Shown here in pieces: positions 34,856-47,785 of a stretch of DNA of 64,000 nt. The DNA comes from Adineta ricciae. Lineage: Eukaryota > Rotifera > Eurotatoria > Adinetida > Adinetidae. Every line of letters starts with the position of its first letter. The first letter of the stretch is position 1. The stretch lies in the NCBI GenBank assembly GCA_905250025.1, contig CAJNOJ010000228.1:1-64000 (forward strand), read 5' to 3'. A model generated the notes under the pieces. The model was not told where the DNA came from. It saw only the letters and a list, made by a program, of their open reading frames with translations, and searched no databases. A program made the position numbers and the translations under genes.

Positions 34856-37148
34856 ATGTCTAATCAGGATTCTATATCCAATAAAACTAAATCTCAGTGT
34901 AATTATAATAATAATGTAAGACAAAACAAGTTCGACAAAAAATTTGTTTCATATTCGTTTCTATCTAGGTAGATAAACATGTCTCAAGTTTATTCGGCCC
35001 AGTTGACGATAACGATGATGATTACAATGATAATAACGATTATTATGATGATGAAAATGAACAGGTACCACGCTCACCATTTGTTCTCGCAGGTTTACCA
35101 CCAGAAGTGAGCTACGCATTTGCTAAAACTTGTCCAGTTGTTGTATGTTTGGTTTTTGATAGCCACAAGATGGTAATATTGAATATAAATTAAAATTAAT
35201 CGATCCAAATCCTGATCGTCTTCAACATTTAATAACTCAAATGAACTGGCGATTAAAAGAAGGACATGGTGAAGCATTGTACGAGATCGGTGTTGAAGAT
35301 TGTGGAACGTTAAGTGGTGTTAGTCATGAAGAACTACAAGCGTCTCTAGTAACATTAAGGAAGATGGCAGATAGTTTGCATGCATCGATAACGATTTTAT
35401 TCGAACGCAAAGTCGAAAATGATCGACATATCGTTGAAGTTCTTGTCCGGAAGGTTCCTGATGATCAGCATTTCATTGATTTACGTGTTGCAGTTCTGGG
35501 AACAGTTGATAGTGGTAAAAGTTCGTTGATTGGAGTTTGTACATATGGCGAATTAGACAATGGACATGGACGTGCGAGGTTGAATCTATTTCGACATGTA
35601 CATGAAATTCAAAGCGGACGAACATCTTCGATAGCACATGAAATTCTAGGATTTAATGATTCAGGCGAAGTAAGATTCTTATCGCCGTTCTTCTTCTCCT
35701 CGAAATTTCTTATTTCTATTGCTTCAAGAGCATCGATTACGGTACTTATCGAACACCGCGAGAAATATGTGACCGATCGACGAAAAGTACGAGCGTGATT
35801 TTCTCTGGACCAATCATTTACTGATCTGTCGTTTTTAGTTATAACCTTCGCTGATCTCGCTGGCCATACAAAATATGTTAGAACCACGATATTCGGTCTT
35901 TCAGCACATGCAGCTGATTTTGCCATGTTATGCGTCGATGCGCCATCAAGTGTTGGTATGTACGAATTTTCTCAGCAAAAACTCGTACTTCTATCTTGTA
36001 TCTCTAGTCGATACCACTCGTGAACATTTTTCATATGCGATCACGTTAGATGTTCCTGTTTTCGTAGTGATTAATAAAATTGATTTGTGTTCGAAAGCAA
36101 GTATACAAGAAACAATCGGATGTTTGACATATTTACTCAAACACGGCAATACTTCGGTTCAATTTGATTCTTATGTTGTTAAGCAGCACGAAGATGTCCT
36201 TCCGGCTGCAGATATGTTCGTAGAGAAGCGCATATGTCCAATATTTGCTGTGTCAAGTGTAACCGGCGAAAATATAGACCTGTTAAAAAAGTTTCTGAAC
36301 ATCCTACCGCCAAGATTAAGTAGTCAAGAACAAGAGAGACTTTCGCAGTTACCAGTGGAATACCAGGTAAGATTCCTATTGAACTTTCTCTTTATTTAAC
36401 TATTCGCATTTTAGATCGATGCTATTTATGCAAATCATACATCATCTGGCCCGGTGATCGTTGGTGGTATACTACGGAGGTATGAACATGTAGTGAGATA
36501 TCATTTTGAAAAGTACATTTCTATTTAGTGGTATAATTCGAGAGGGCGAAAATCTTCTTGCTGGCCCATTGTCTGATGGAACATTTTTTCCTGTTAAGGT
36601 AAAGACGATTCATCGGTATCGCGTTCCAAGGCGAATGGCACGTGCTGGTCAAGCAGCTACTATTTCTCTTGCTCAGGTGGAAGCTAGTCGATTACGAAAG
36701 GTAAGCGTAAAGAAGAATTCGTTTTCATTGACCTAGACGAAAACGTTTAGGGAATGGTCTTGGTTTCATCAACATCCAATCCGGAAGCATGTTTTGAATT
36801 CGTTGCAGACATTTATCTATCTGCACATCACTCGAATGCGTCGATACATAAAGGTTTTGAGACGACAGTTCAAATGGAAAACATTCGTCAAACAGTACTG
36901 GTCGTTGCTATGGATAAAGTATGTGCAAAATCTTCCCTCGATCTAATACTAAAACCAACATTTGGTTTCAGGATGAACTGCACGTTGACGAACAAGCAAC
37001 TGTGACTTTTCGTTTCCGTAATCTTTGTGAATACGTACATGAAGGATCGCGTTTGATATTCCGATCCGGTAATCAAACGAAAGGTAGTGGTCGTGTAACT
37101 AAAGTCCTTCCATTACAACAGCAAGCTAATACCACTACCACTGGTTAA
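34856..37148 (+). CDS. GTP-binding protein of the GTPBP1/GTPBP2 family
   Basis: These are translational-type GTPases related to EF1A/eRF3 and linked to ribosome rescue and mRNA decay. About ten exons give roughly 620 residues. The N-terminal part is acidic (DDDYNDNNDYYDDENEQ). It continues LVRKVPDDQHFIDLRVAVLG, G1 GTVDSGKSSLIG, GRTSSIAHEILGF in the switch region, G3 FADLAGHTKYVRTTIFGLS and G4 VINKIDLCSK. The beta-barrel domain follows with SSGPVIVGGILRSG, IIREGENLLAGPLSDG and VPRRMARAGQAATISL, and the end has TVTFRFRNLCEYVHEGSRLI. The ATG follows TTTTCAG directly, suggesting trans-splicing. GTPBP1 versus GTPBP2 cannot be settled by eye. Confidence 0.9.
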
Positions 37149-37538
37149 CAATATTTTCTTTGTTAACACTCCTATTCAGTTTCTAATAGGACAATGAAAG
37201 AAGAACAAAACCACATGCGAATATTCATTCTTTTTTTTCTGAATAACACTTATCGACAAAATCTTCCGTCCTTATTCGAAGTGATCACAATTCGAATACG
37301 ATTTTCATACTCAAGAGCATGTTTCTTGTTCATTTCTAATAATTATTTATTTTTTTTTATCTATAGTCGTATAGAAGGAAAAAATAATCGAAATAAATAG
37401 CAATTCTATTCAGATTCTCTCTTGTGGAACACATCACTGTCATATTCGCCGTTCGTAATTACATCGATAGCTTACACACGTTTTCCTTGTTTATGTCATG
37501 CTTCAGCAATCATACGTATGTATTTCCCGAGTAAACAA

Positions 37539-37841
37539 ATGAGTCGAAAACGAACAACTCACCGACAAACATTCGTCATGCGATCAGTGTACACGATTCT
37601 TTTAGTTTTATGGATTTCCATCCAGTTAACATACGGCTTGGAAAGTGCATCGTTGCATTTAAGAAATTCTACGTCTTTCAACTCAACGGTTCTGTCGCCA
37701 AAGAATCATTCCAGTGAGGATTATTACGAAGATCATTATGATGATCATTACGATTATTTGGTATCGGATAGTTGTCAACATAAATTTGCAAGACATGTTA
37801 TTTTCCTACTCGTTAGCATTTTTTTGTTGTTTCGAAGATAA
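37539..37841 (+). CDS. Small secreted or anchored protein ORF, about 100 aa
   Basis: Starts MSRKRTTHRQ, or at 37578 MRSVYTILLVLWISIQLTYG, the latter a clean signal peptide. The mature part has several N-glycosylation sites (NST, NSS-type), an Asp/Tyr/His-rich run (SSEDYYEDHYDDHYDYL) and a C-terminal hydrophobic stretch (HVIFLLVSIFLLF) with RR at the end. It resembles a short GPI-anchored or single-pass protein; no family is recognised. PRIM2 begins only 47 bp after its stop. An alternative splice (donor near 37760, acceptor at 37870) would fuse this signal peptide in frame to PRIM2, but the PRIM2 start alone matches the family, so I keep them separate. Confidence 0.45.
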   Translation: MSRKRTTHRQTFVMRSVYTILLVLWISIQLTYGLESASLHLRNSTSFNSTVLSPKNHSSEDYYEDHYDDHYDYLVSDSCQHKFARHVIFLLVSIFLLFRR

Positions 37842-37888
37842 AATAGTACACGTAGTAATCGTTTTTCTAGATAATTTTGTCTTCTCGA

Positions 37889-39490
37889 ATGGAATATCGA
37901 TCAACACGGTTTTCTTTACACTCATCCGCATCACCGTCCATTAAAAACTCGAATGTAAATTCCACGAATTTCTCATCTTTATCACTTAATTCAACGAGTG
38001 GGCCTTATATACCGTACTACGATGCCTATCCGGAAGATCTGACGATTTCGCTCGAACTGTTCCAAACATTGGCAATTGAACGTTTGAAAATCCTGAAAAC
38101 GATCGAACAAGTTCTCGCACGTTTGAATACGACGCTGTCAACTGCACCGACGTATAAGAAAGATGAAATCGAAAAACTCTTACGGAAAGAATTAAAAGAC
38201 AAACTGCATCATTTAAAGGTATGTCAAGAAGGATAAAACTTCATTTGAGTGATTTCTTTCCGATTTCAGTTCATTATTTTTCCAACGTTCACTGGTACAT
38301 CATCAAATGATCTGCAGAATGATATTATATCACATTATATTCTTCGCTTAGCCTTTTGTCCGAGCGAAGAAGAACGTCGTTGGTTTATCACTCATGAACT
38401 TGAATTATTTCGTTATCGTTTTCAAGTTCTAACTAAAGCTGAACAATTAGCATATCTGAATGATTCAACAAGTAATATCAAACAATTCTATGAACTCGTC
38501 TCCGATGAAGAAAAACGACAATACAAAGATTCATTGATTGCATCGATTCAAATCAAAGGTTTAGCCAATCCATCGACCATCGCCAAATCGTTCGAAACCA
38601 CATCTTACTTTCGCGTTCGATTTCAACATGTACCTGACCTAATACGCAAGCGTTCATGCTTTCTTGCTCATGGCTATGCTTATGTCTCGGATAATGACAT
38701 CATTTCGTTTGTCCTTCAACATTTTCGGATGAATATTTCGTACCAAATGACGTGTTCATCGAAAAAATACGAATTCATTCAGCAAATGGATACGCGTATC
38801 GAATCAATCTTGAAAATGTTACGAAAGAAACGTATCCATGGTACCCAGACAGCGATGGTGGCATTCAATGAAAATGAACAAACCGAAACAATCACATTCG
38901 AAATGTTAAATGGTTTATCGAAACGCTCATTTCCTTTGTGTATGCGTTACCTACACGATCAAATGATTCAGCAGCACCATTTGAAACACTTAGGTCGATT
39001 ACAGTATCGACTTTTCCTTAAAGGCATCGGCTTATCCTTAGATGAGTGTATGAAATTCTTTCGTCATGAGTTTGTTACAAATGGTCAAATGAACCCAGCC
39101 CAGTTCGAACGCGAACATGTTTACAACATTCGCCATGCCTATGGTCAAGAAGGCAAACATACATCCTATACACCATACAGTTGTATGAAGATCATTCAAG
39201 ATCCTCCACCCGGTGTAAATGAACATCACGGATGTCCCTATCGACATTGGGATATTCCGACGCTTAAACAACGTTTAACAACGACTTACGATATGAACGA
39301 AGAGACGGTTAATGATATTATCGATAAAACGAAACAACATCATTATCAGATAGCTTGTCAGATCTATTTTGAATATCAACATAAAGTGAAAAATTATGGT
39401 GTGGGAATCAATCATCCTAATCAATATTTTAACGAGAGTCGAAAGTTACTCACAGGTGCAACAACGAATCAGAATGCTTCACAGATGTAA
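37889..39490 (+). CDS. PRIM2: DNA primase large subunit
   Basis: The large, iron-sulfur subunit of primase in the Pol alpha complex helps start and hand over RNA primers. Two exons, split by an intron at about 38220-38268, give about 515 residues. It starts MEYRSTRFSLHS, similar to MEF in vertebrates. Conserved parts: PYYDAYPEDLTISLELFQTL, DIISHYILRLAFCPSEEERR, WFITHELELFRYRF. The four Fe-S cysteines are visible in FPLCMRYL, YTPYSCMKII, HHGCPYRH and QIACQIYFEY. NIRHAYGQEGKHTSYTP and INHPNQYFNESRKLL are family signatures. The ATG lies 18 bases after TTTTTCTAG. The upstream small secreted ORF ends 47 bp earlier. Confidence 0.93.
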
Positions 39491-39600
39491 TTTGGTCAGA
39501 TAGATTTCTTCTATTTTTTTGTGTGTATAAATCAGATAACAAATAGAATAAATTAGAGGATGGTGCTGTGAAAAATAGAATGCGCACATGAAGAGGAAAG

Positions 39601-40494
39601 TTAATTTCGATATTGTTTGCCATCAGATGATGAAAGAACATTTAAAAAACGAAAATATCTTTTCGAAAAGAAATTTCCCGGAAATTGTTTTTCCAATTCG
39701 AGTTCTTCGGTGAATAGTAGTCGCTTTTGATCGGGAGAGAAATGGTTGAGTGCTAACAGGATCAATGTTTGTCTGTAAATCCATAACGATTCTCTATCGA
39801 CATAAAATTTCAAAAGATTCCCATTGTCGTTCAATTCTTGTTTGATTAAATTCATATCAATCACCTTTTTCGAGATTAGATATGCTCGAAACGAGAAGCC
39901 ACTCGAATCCGATATATTTCTTTCCAACCAACGATAATTTCGCTCCAATTCTTCGTCGATATCAACCTTGAAATGTTCCATCAGCCATCGTCGATGTAAC
40001 CATGACGCATAATTAATAAAATGCTTCTCCGCCGTTTGATTGCAAAGATTGAATTCATTTGTTAAGTGAACTTTATCTTGATCTTCATGATTTAATAACC
40101 AACGTCGATACCGAAAGACTTGTTCACTTTTCGGTTTCAATCGAAGAAGAACTTCAACAAACTGAAGTTCCTTAGAAATTTCAATCGCTTTCGATAAGAC
40201 CAAACGTCGACGTATGTTCCAACTTGTTAAACATTCCGTGATACAACAAAGTAGAACACGCGTAAGAACATTCAACTGCGAGCTTTCCTGATGTGTTTTC
40301 GAGAAAAGATATGAATAGCAGAGATTGACGATCGCCTTGAGTTCTAAAATGTTGACACAGAGATAGATTGTTTCTTCACAACAACAGTAAACTGTGTATT
40401 CATTGGTGGATGTCAATGGCAGGAATTCAATCGATTGACATTGTTCGATGGACGATGAAAGTAAGACGAGAAGCGTCCAGTCATTCGAAGACAT
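39601..40494 (-). CDS. PTAR1: Protein prenyltransferase alpha subunit repeat protein 1 (PTAR1)
   Basis: PTAR1 is the alpha-type subunit of geranylgeranyltransferase III, which with RabGGTB modifies Ykt6 and FBXL2. One exon encodes 297 residues from the ATG at 40494 (MSSNDWTLLVLLSSS). Alpha-repeat signatures are CLTSWNIRRRLVLSK, KSEQVFRYRRWLLNHED, NYASWLHRRWLMEHF, RNYRWLERNISDSSGFSFRA and WIYRQTLILL. This is shorter than human PTAR1 (about 400), with a reduced N-terminus. An acceptor TTTCAG lies 7 bases before the ATG. The Neuralized gene ends 118 bp upstream on the same strand, so the two may share a transcript. Confidence 0.9.
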   Translation of the reverse strand: MSSNDWTLLVLLSSSIEQCQSIEFLPLTSTNEYTVYCCCEETIYLCVNILELKAIVNLCYSYLFSKTHQESSQLNVLTRVLLCCITECLTSWNIRRRLVLSKAIEISKELQFVEVLLRLKPKSEQVFRYRRWLLNHEDQDKVHLTNEFNLCNQTAEKHFINYASWLHRRWLMEHFKVDIDEELERNYRWLERNISDSSGFSFRAYLISKKVIDMNLIKQELNDNGNLLKFYVDRESLWIYRQTLILLALNHFSPDQKRLLFTEELELEKQFPGNFFSKRYFRFLNVLSSSDGKQYRN

Positions 40495-40612
40495 AAATTT
40501 GCTGAAATCACCTGAAAATAGTTCATGTTTATTAGAATTTATTTGAAAATAGCACAATTATATATCGTACAGTTTATTTCTTTGATACAAAAAATAAAAA
40601 TAAAACACTCGG

Positions 40613-42263
40613 TTAATCATCAGCGATTAGACAAATATCCTGGTATGGCTTGCGGCACGTTGGACAACGTTTTTCATTTGACGAACTCTCGTATCGAACT
40701 CGACATTTTGAGCAAAGAAATAAATGGCCACATGGAAGAAAGACACAATTAGCTTTCTCGTCATAGCATAATTGACAAAGACCGTCATTTTCATCGGTAT
40801 CGTCTTTTGGTCTAGGCTTGACAGGTGCCCTATTTGTTGTTAAGACACCAACTAGAGAAAACGCTGAAATGCGACCATTAAGAAACAGGAATGAATAAAA
40901 CTTTTGCGAGGAATCAGCATGTGCAATAGTTCTACGAGTTTTCGGATCATTATTGCGTTGCATTTGAATAGAGCCATCTTTTTCATACTTGAAACAATAT
41001 TCATCAAGTTCAGCTAGTTTCTCATCGAATGCGTCTTCAAGCACGATCCAATATTCTGGACGATCGTATAGAGCTATGGGATCACCGGTAGGCAACTTGT
41101 CGAAATGTTCAGTAAATACACTTGGATCGGCATTGGTAAAACCGAGGACTCCTCTTAAACGAGAAAGAAAGACGAAGTTTTATGAGAAAATACGATCAAC
41201 TAGGTGGCCTACGGTGTTCGATAGTTCTGATCGATGGACAATATTCGTATGTATATTTCATCACCGGTAGCCATTGGTAAATCAATGAATACATAAGGTT
41301 GTGTTAACCGATGTACATCTATTCAACGCGATAAAGAATTCATCTCGAACGATTTTGCAAAGCAAATATTTACTTTTTCGAAAAGCAACTTTATTGTGAC
41401 AGAAGAGGTCGAGTTCAACTCCATGAGTATGGCGAAAGGCGATGGGTTGAAGATTTGCTGCTTTTAAATGGGTGAAGTGAATGATAGGTAATTGATCTGG
41501 TTTATGATGATATTTTGTAAAGAATGCTTTACTTCCGTCGGTAACTTTTGGCGCAGTCGTGAACGAAATACCTGAAAAACACGAAGAATGTCATCTTGTT
41601 TTCTTATAGGTATGTTTGACTACTTTTAACATTTCCGTAAATATCGATGACACCCCACAATGGCCGAGATATGTTAATATTTTTACACAATTCTTGTTCC
41701 TTTCCATCTAGCATATAAAATCCTCCACTAGAAAGAGAAGAACTTCGTGATGATTCAAGAATCGACCTGATAATTTACTCTTGATTAAAATAGAAAGTAA
41801 TGACTATCTCTCTTGTTAATTTTTCGAAGATACGCTTCATATAAGAGATACCATCCTTATGGCAAAGATTTGGTAATGCCGATTTACATAAATCTTCTCG
41901 ATGGATTGAACTCGGATCGATTTGTGTAAAACCTAGAATGATGTTTCAGTTGCAAATAACGAACAGTTGACATTTCTTACCGATAGCCAACGATCCTAAC
42001 CATTGGCCAGTTTCGTCTATGTCGATGATTTTCATATGAATACGTTCATTCATTTTTATCGGTTTACTAGTGAATGTGACCCCTAAATAGCAATGCTGTT
42101 GATTGGCAAGAGCAATTCAAGAAGAAAGCTTACCATTATCAAATGATGTGTGACGAGTCGCTGTGAATCCAGTTTGATCTAATCGAATATTTTTCCCAGA
42201 AGTTCTCTGGTGAAAAGATACGGATGGCGAAATGCTGTTGTTGTGATTCATAAGTTCGGCCAT
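40613..42263 (-). CDS. NEURL1: Neuralized-type E3 ubiquitin ligase (NHR repeats + RING)
   Basis: Neuralized proteins promote ubiquitination and endocytosis of Notch ligands and other targets. At least seven exons on the minus strand give about 430 residues. The first NHR domain starts SFHQRTSGKNIRL and continues DNGVTFTSKPIKMNERIHMK and WLGSLAIGFT. The second contains FRHTHGVELDLF and CHNKVAFR, LGFTNADPSVFTEHFDKLPT-like text and GRISAFSLVGVL. The C-terminal RING is CQLCYDEKANCVFLPCGHLF, LCSKC, and RCPTCRKPYQDICLI. NHR-NHR-RING is the arrangement of NEURL1 and Drosophila neuralized. The ATG at 42263 gives MAELMNHNNSISP. The orthologue letter is inferred from architecture only. Confidence 0.88.
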
Positions 42264-42863
42264 TCTAAAAGAAAGTCAATAATATTGATATGAAGACAAA
42301 TCAGCGATTTTGATAGCAAAAAGAAAAAGTAATTTCTCAAGTAGTCATACTCATGCATCCACAGACACGCACATGTGTGCAAAACTACACCAAACCATTC
42401 ATTTTCCAATTTAACATGTGGTGCCCTCTAGCACATGTTTGCTGTAACACGAATTGTTTTTCATTAATTATCATCAATTTCATGCACTGATGGCAATGAG
42501 AGGGAAGTTTTCGGATGCACAATCGTGTGAAACCAACGAAAATTAGAGGAATCTTATCTGATTGGACATTACACATCTCAAACAATGGTATGTATGTAAC
42601 TTAGATTCAATTGAATGAAATTAGTTATATCAATTGTGTAAACGTTCTATATTTGACATAACAGAAAAGGATCGTCTAAGTTCTGTAGGACTTCATTCAG
42701 TGTTACAGGTAAAAATGACATTAGTTCCGCATGCCATGGAATATTTTCATCAGGTGTGACTAGAGCCGATCGCATGGTAACTAAGGCAGTTCGGTCATCA
42801 CTGAGCGAGCTTCGTATCGACAGATGTGATGTTTTGTTTATTTTAGATTTTGTAAAAACAAGG
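42264..42863. other. Divergent region between Neuralized and symplekin
   Basis: This lies between two start codons on opposite strands and probably contains both promoters. A plus-strand frame at 42756 is continuous with the symplekin first exon, so the symplekin start could lie farther upstream. Confidence 0.4.
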
Positions 42864-45800
42864 ATGTCAGAGAATATCCAAGAGACGGTAAACTCAAACA
42901 TGCTTCTTTCTAGATCGATAAATTATGTCGGGTTTTTATGTTCAAAGATTGTCGAGTTGATTAATCAAGCATCACTTTATGGTAAAGATACTGTTCGCGT
43001 TCAACATCTTCGTCATGTACAAGAACTTATCCTACGGAAAGATCCAAGTTTACTTGATAATTTTCTTGAAGTACGAGTAAATTTCGAACATATCGTCACA
43101 ATATATTTCATTCGTTTAGGAAGTACTTGGATTCCAATCAGATAAAAGTCCAGAAGTACGAAAGACAATCATCTCATTCATTGAAGAAGCCTGGTAAGTA
43201 ACATTTCAAATCTCGTCCAAAGATCTTCAACGGAAGTTTTCAGTCAACATGATCCAGAAGTTATCGTCAAAGTGATCGATAGTCTTCAACTTCTACTCTA
43301 CGATGATAATATACTTGTACAGAAAAAATTAGTTGTCAGTATGATCACAGTTTATCGTTTGACATTGAAAGTAAGACATCGGACTTATTTGGATTTGCTT
43401 CTTTTCTGAACTGAACTTTTTCAGTGGCTTTCAAAATCTCGACTTTCTGATGAAAATGTACGCAGTATGTGGAAAAGTATGGCGAATGTGAAAAATTCGA
43501 TTATTGCCAAACTCGATTCAGATAATGATGGGTATGTTTAAAATGAAAGGATGTTCTACTTTAATAGAACCATTTTAGACTTCGTACAGTCGCAATCAAA
43601 TTCATTGAAATGCTCGCACTCGTTTTATCCAGACGTTCGCAAGTATGAGAGAAGAAATCAAGTAAATTATCTGTTGAATCATAGTCTACTCATATAGGAT
43701 TCCATAATTCCTGCATCGAACGAACAAGATTTTTCACTGAATTTATTACAAGAAGATCATCGAATACTATGTCGAAATAAACTGGAACAAGAAGGCAAAG
43801 ATGTCATGGAGAAACTACTCGAATTCACCCTATCACAACATCTCTCCAGGTATATGATTGACTCATTTTGTTTTCGTCATTTATCCGTATTCGTTCCATC
43901 TAGCGTGAATCTAATCGCTGCCATGGGTGCAATAGCAAATATTGCTCGTCAAAGACCAGATTACATGAGTCGAGTTGTACAAACATTTGAAGCCTTACAA
44001 GGTAAGTTCGACTGGTGAATCTTGGCTTGAAGGAAAGTTTGGTTTTATTGCAGTGAATCTACCACCGACCTTGGTGGATTCTCAAGTTAGTAGTGTGCGT
44101 AAAATAATCAAGTTGAAATTATTGAGCCTGCTTAAACATCCGGCTTCCTTGGACTTTCAACCACAAATCACTACATTATTGACTGATCTTGGTGCAACAC
44201 AAGCAGAAGTAAACTTTTTCATCGGAGCCAATTTTCAAATCTAATTCGTTTTCATATTCACCCATAGGTTCTCAAACATCTTCCTAAAGGACCAACAGAA
44301 CCGAAACGTAAATTAACGCTCAGCAATAATGAAATCAATGCGAAGAAATCAAAACTAAGCACTGTATGTCGATTGATTTTCATATTTCCATCTCATTTAT
44401 TTGTCTCCAGGATGATGTACATATGTTCGATAAAGACGATTCAAATAGCGGTATATCTACTAAGGGTATATCTTCAGGTGTTGCTCATGGCCCGAGCGGC
44501 TCATCTACTTCAATGCATTCATCTTCATCTCATCCTCAACATCAAACCGCGATTGATATCACCGCTGCTGATCTTGTTGGCAAATTATCCATTGGCAATG
44601 TTGTTGATCTCGTACTTGTATCAATGCTTCATCTACCCGAGAAGATGCCAGCATCATTTCAATCAACCTATACGCCTATTGCTGCGGCTGGTACACCTGC
44701 GCAGATTGAGCATTTAGCACGATTGTTGGGCGCGCAATTGACAGCAGCCGGATATGGCAAAGGTTATGAATTAATGAAATCTCAACAGGTAAGTCTCGCT
44801 AATCTGAACGTTTTTTCTTTCATTGATTATTATTTTAGCAAGTAAAAACATCCGTTGACAACGACATGGACGACGGCAAATTGGCTTCGAACTCGACAGC
44901 TGTTGCTCGTGATGGATCTTACTCTTCATCTTCGGCAGATGTTGAGAGTAAACCAAATGTATTATCAGCTGGCGACAACGAGTCAAATGATATGTTATCG
45001 ACCACAGCAGGAATTACTACCATGTCAACAATTCCAGGTGTACAGCAGAAGAAAATGAAACCATTTAAACTAGCTGACGCAATTAAACCAATCGAATATG
45101 ACGAAATGCAACGAATGTCCACCGATTCATTTTATCGAATTTTAAATTCAGAAGGTTGTTTTCCTTCACCAATAAAGATTATCCAATATCGTTCGTTTCT
45201 TTTTGCTTCTATTTAGATGTTTGTGAAACAGCTGGAGTCGGTCATGTGCGAAAGAAAACGATGACCTCATTAGTGTGTTTATCCGAACGAAGTTTTCGTG
45301 ATAGTAAGTAAATCTCCCACGATGAACTGATTCGACGTTGATATTTTGTATCTTAGTCTACGAAGATTATATCTTTGCTGAAGTTCGTAAACGTTACGAT
45401 CTCGCTTTTGCATGGTTATACCAAGAATATGTGTATGCTAACGGATATTTGAGTATCTTAGATCCAAATAAACGAAAAGATTTTACTAAATACGATGACA
45501 CACTGTGTCGTCTCTTGGAATATTTGCAAGAAAAACCAGATCAACGTGATGGGTAACATTAATTATGCGGTGGTATATTTTCTAAACTTGATCGTTTCGT
45601 TTAGTTTATTTTCTCGATTGTTAACAAGTGCACCACTGATCACAGATAATGCCTTACTTGTCTTAAAAAGATATTGTCAAGACGAGGTAAAAACTTTCCT
45701 ACGATATCCGAAACATTCTAAAGAAAGTTGTACGACGTATAATTTAGAATCGTTGTCAATTCGGTATGAATACTCTAAGAGATTTAGTCTTTCGTCGAGT

Positions 45801-47587
45801 AAACATGCGTGAAAAGTTCTTGGATATATTACTTGATTTTACTCATAATGAGAATAATTCTGTCCGAACTAATGCAATACGAATCGCGAAAAGTTTGTAC
45901 GAAAAAGAAGACTTCAGGCAATCAATTGAGGTAGGCGAATATCATAGATACACATCGACTTCGATTTCTCCTATACTTCTAGCGACACGCTTTGAAATTT
46001 TTGAAACACTTAACGGCATCTCAACCGCCTGAAGCACTTTTTGGTGAAGACAAAAAAGCATCAACAAGTAGAATCTTTCTTGCCATAAATAAACAAAATA
46101 TTGTCTCGCCTATCGTCTAGTACCAGTTGATACATGGACGGAAGAATCGATTCGGCTTTGTCTACCATTATATCTCAATTTAATGCCATTGAATCATCAG
46201 CTAATACAACCGTATGAGATTTTTGAACGCGTCAAACGAGAAGTTGTTGGAATGTTTTCTTTAGATTAGCAACAGTCTATACGGCGGTTAACGGTGATAT
46301 AAAACGTGTCATCAGTCGTGTTTTGGAAGTTCCCGTAAGTTTTATTCTTCACTCTGATTAAACATTTTCCTATTGTATAAAGGTTCGTGGAATGGGTATG
46401 AATAGTCCTGAACTATTGAAACTAGTTGAAAATTGTCCCAAAGGTGCTGAAACGTTAGTAACGCGTATTATCAGTATTCTCACTGAGCAAAGTAGGATCA
46501 TTTCCGTATATTTATGATTGTTTTCTAAACTATATTTCGTTTTGTTTCAGCTGCGCCCTCGCCTGCTCTAGTTGAAAAAGTGCGAGATTTGTACCAAAAG
46601 CGAGTCTCGGATGTTCGCTTTCTCATACCTGTACTTACCGGTTTAGAAAAGGTTAGTTCTTTCTTGATGTTTTCCTGAAAATACGTGAACGAAACATATT
46701 CTAGAGAGAAATTATCAGTGCATTACCTAAACTCATCAAACAAACTCCACCAGTTGTGAAGGAAGTTTTCAACCGACTCTTAGGTCTTAATGGTAAATTG
46801 AACTATCATATACATTCTCGTTTTGTATGACTATGTTTTAGCTTCGCCTGAAGCACCACACACAAGTCCCATCTTACCCTTTGAATTATTAGTTGCTCTA
46901 CATCAAATCTCACCAGAAGAATGCGAACTAAAGACTGTCATGAATGGTAAATTCTTTCTTTGTGAAAAAGAATTCATCACAAGAAAGTTTCTCTTCTAGC
47001 GACTACATTATGTTTCAATGAACGCACGATCTACACACATAATGTTCTTGCCATTGTTATTCAACAGCTTGTGGATATCAATCCAATACCCGTTTTGTTT
47101 ATGCGAACGGTTTTACAAGCACTGAGTTTCTATCCAAAAATGGTCGGTTTTGTTATGAATATTTTGCAGCGATTGATCACGAAACAAGTAAATTTGACGA
47201 AAATGTCATTCGAGTATTGATGAGTTTGTTTTTTTCAGGCATGGAAACAAGCGCGAATCTGGGAAGGTTTCATAAAATGCTGTCAAAAAACTCGTCCACA
47301 CTCATTTCCATTACTTATCCGACTACCTCCCCCGCAATTAAAACATGTTTTGCAAACAGCACCTGAACTACGCGAAGGTCTCATACGTCACATACGTTCG
47401 ATGTCCGCACCACAAGTAAGAACGTTTCTGAGATGGTCATATGTAATCGATTTTTTTATCGGTGTTTTAGCGTTCGTCCATTCCATCATCGATCTTATCG
47501 GTTATTGAGGATAATTCGGAAACAGTCTCACCAGAAATTCGTATCCAAACGATTCCGACGACAGCGTCTGCGCCAACTGAGCAATAG
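42864..47587 (+). CDS. SYMPK: Symplekin, mRNA 3'-end processing scaffold
   Basis: Symplekin scaffolds the cleavage/polyadenylation and histone pre-mRNA cleavage complexes in the nucleus. About twenty small exons give more than 1,050 residues. N-terminal HEAT region: [118 protein letters not shown] and [20 protein letters not shown], all clear symplekin signatures. Ser/His-rich linkers follow. The C-terminal domain includes [73 protein letters not shown] and [20 protein letters not shown]. The stop is at 47587. The exact start is uncertain: the ATG at 42864 is chosen, but an intron may split the first codons. CCT6 begins 198 bp downstream. Confidence 0.93.
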
Positions 47588-47785
47588 TTTCATCAATCTA
47601 GTCAATACATCTAATTAACCGTGTATTGTTGATAGATATATGTGTTATTGAAAAAGAGAAAATCCAGAAAAGACATTAATCATATTTGTTCATCTTTATT
47701 CTTGTTGTTTTTCCTTTTCTTTTCATATTTTGTTGATCTCTGCGTCGAATTTTTTCATTAATGATACATTTTTTTAGATTAAATC

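Noticed and set aside
37539..38236. Single fused gene giving PRIM2 a signal peptide
   Set aside because: The ATG at 37889 gives the usual family N-terminus and has its own acceptor; a nuclear primase with a signal peptide is unlikely. Recorded as a finding to test.
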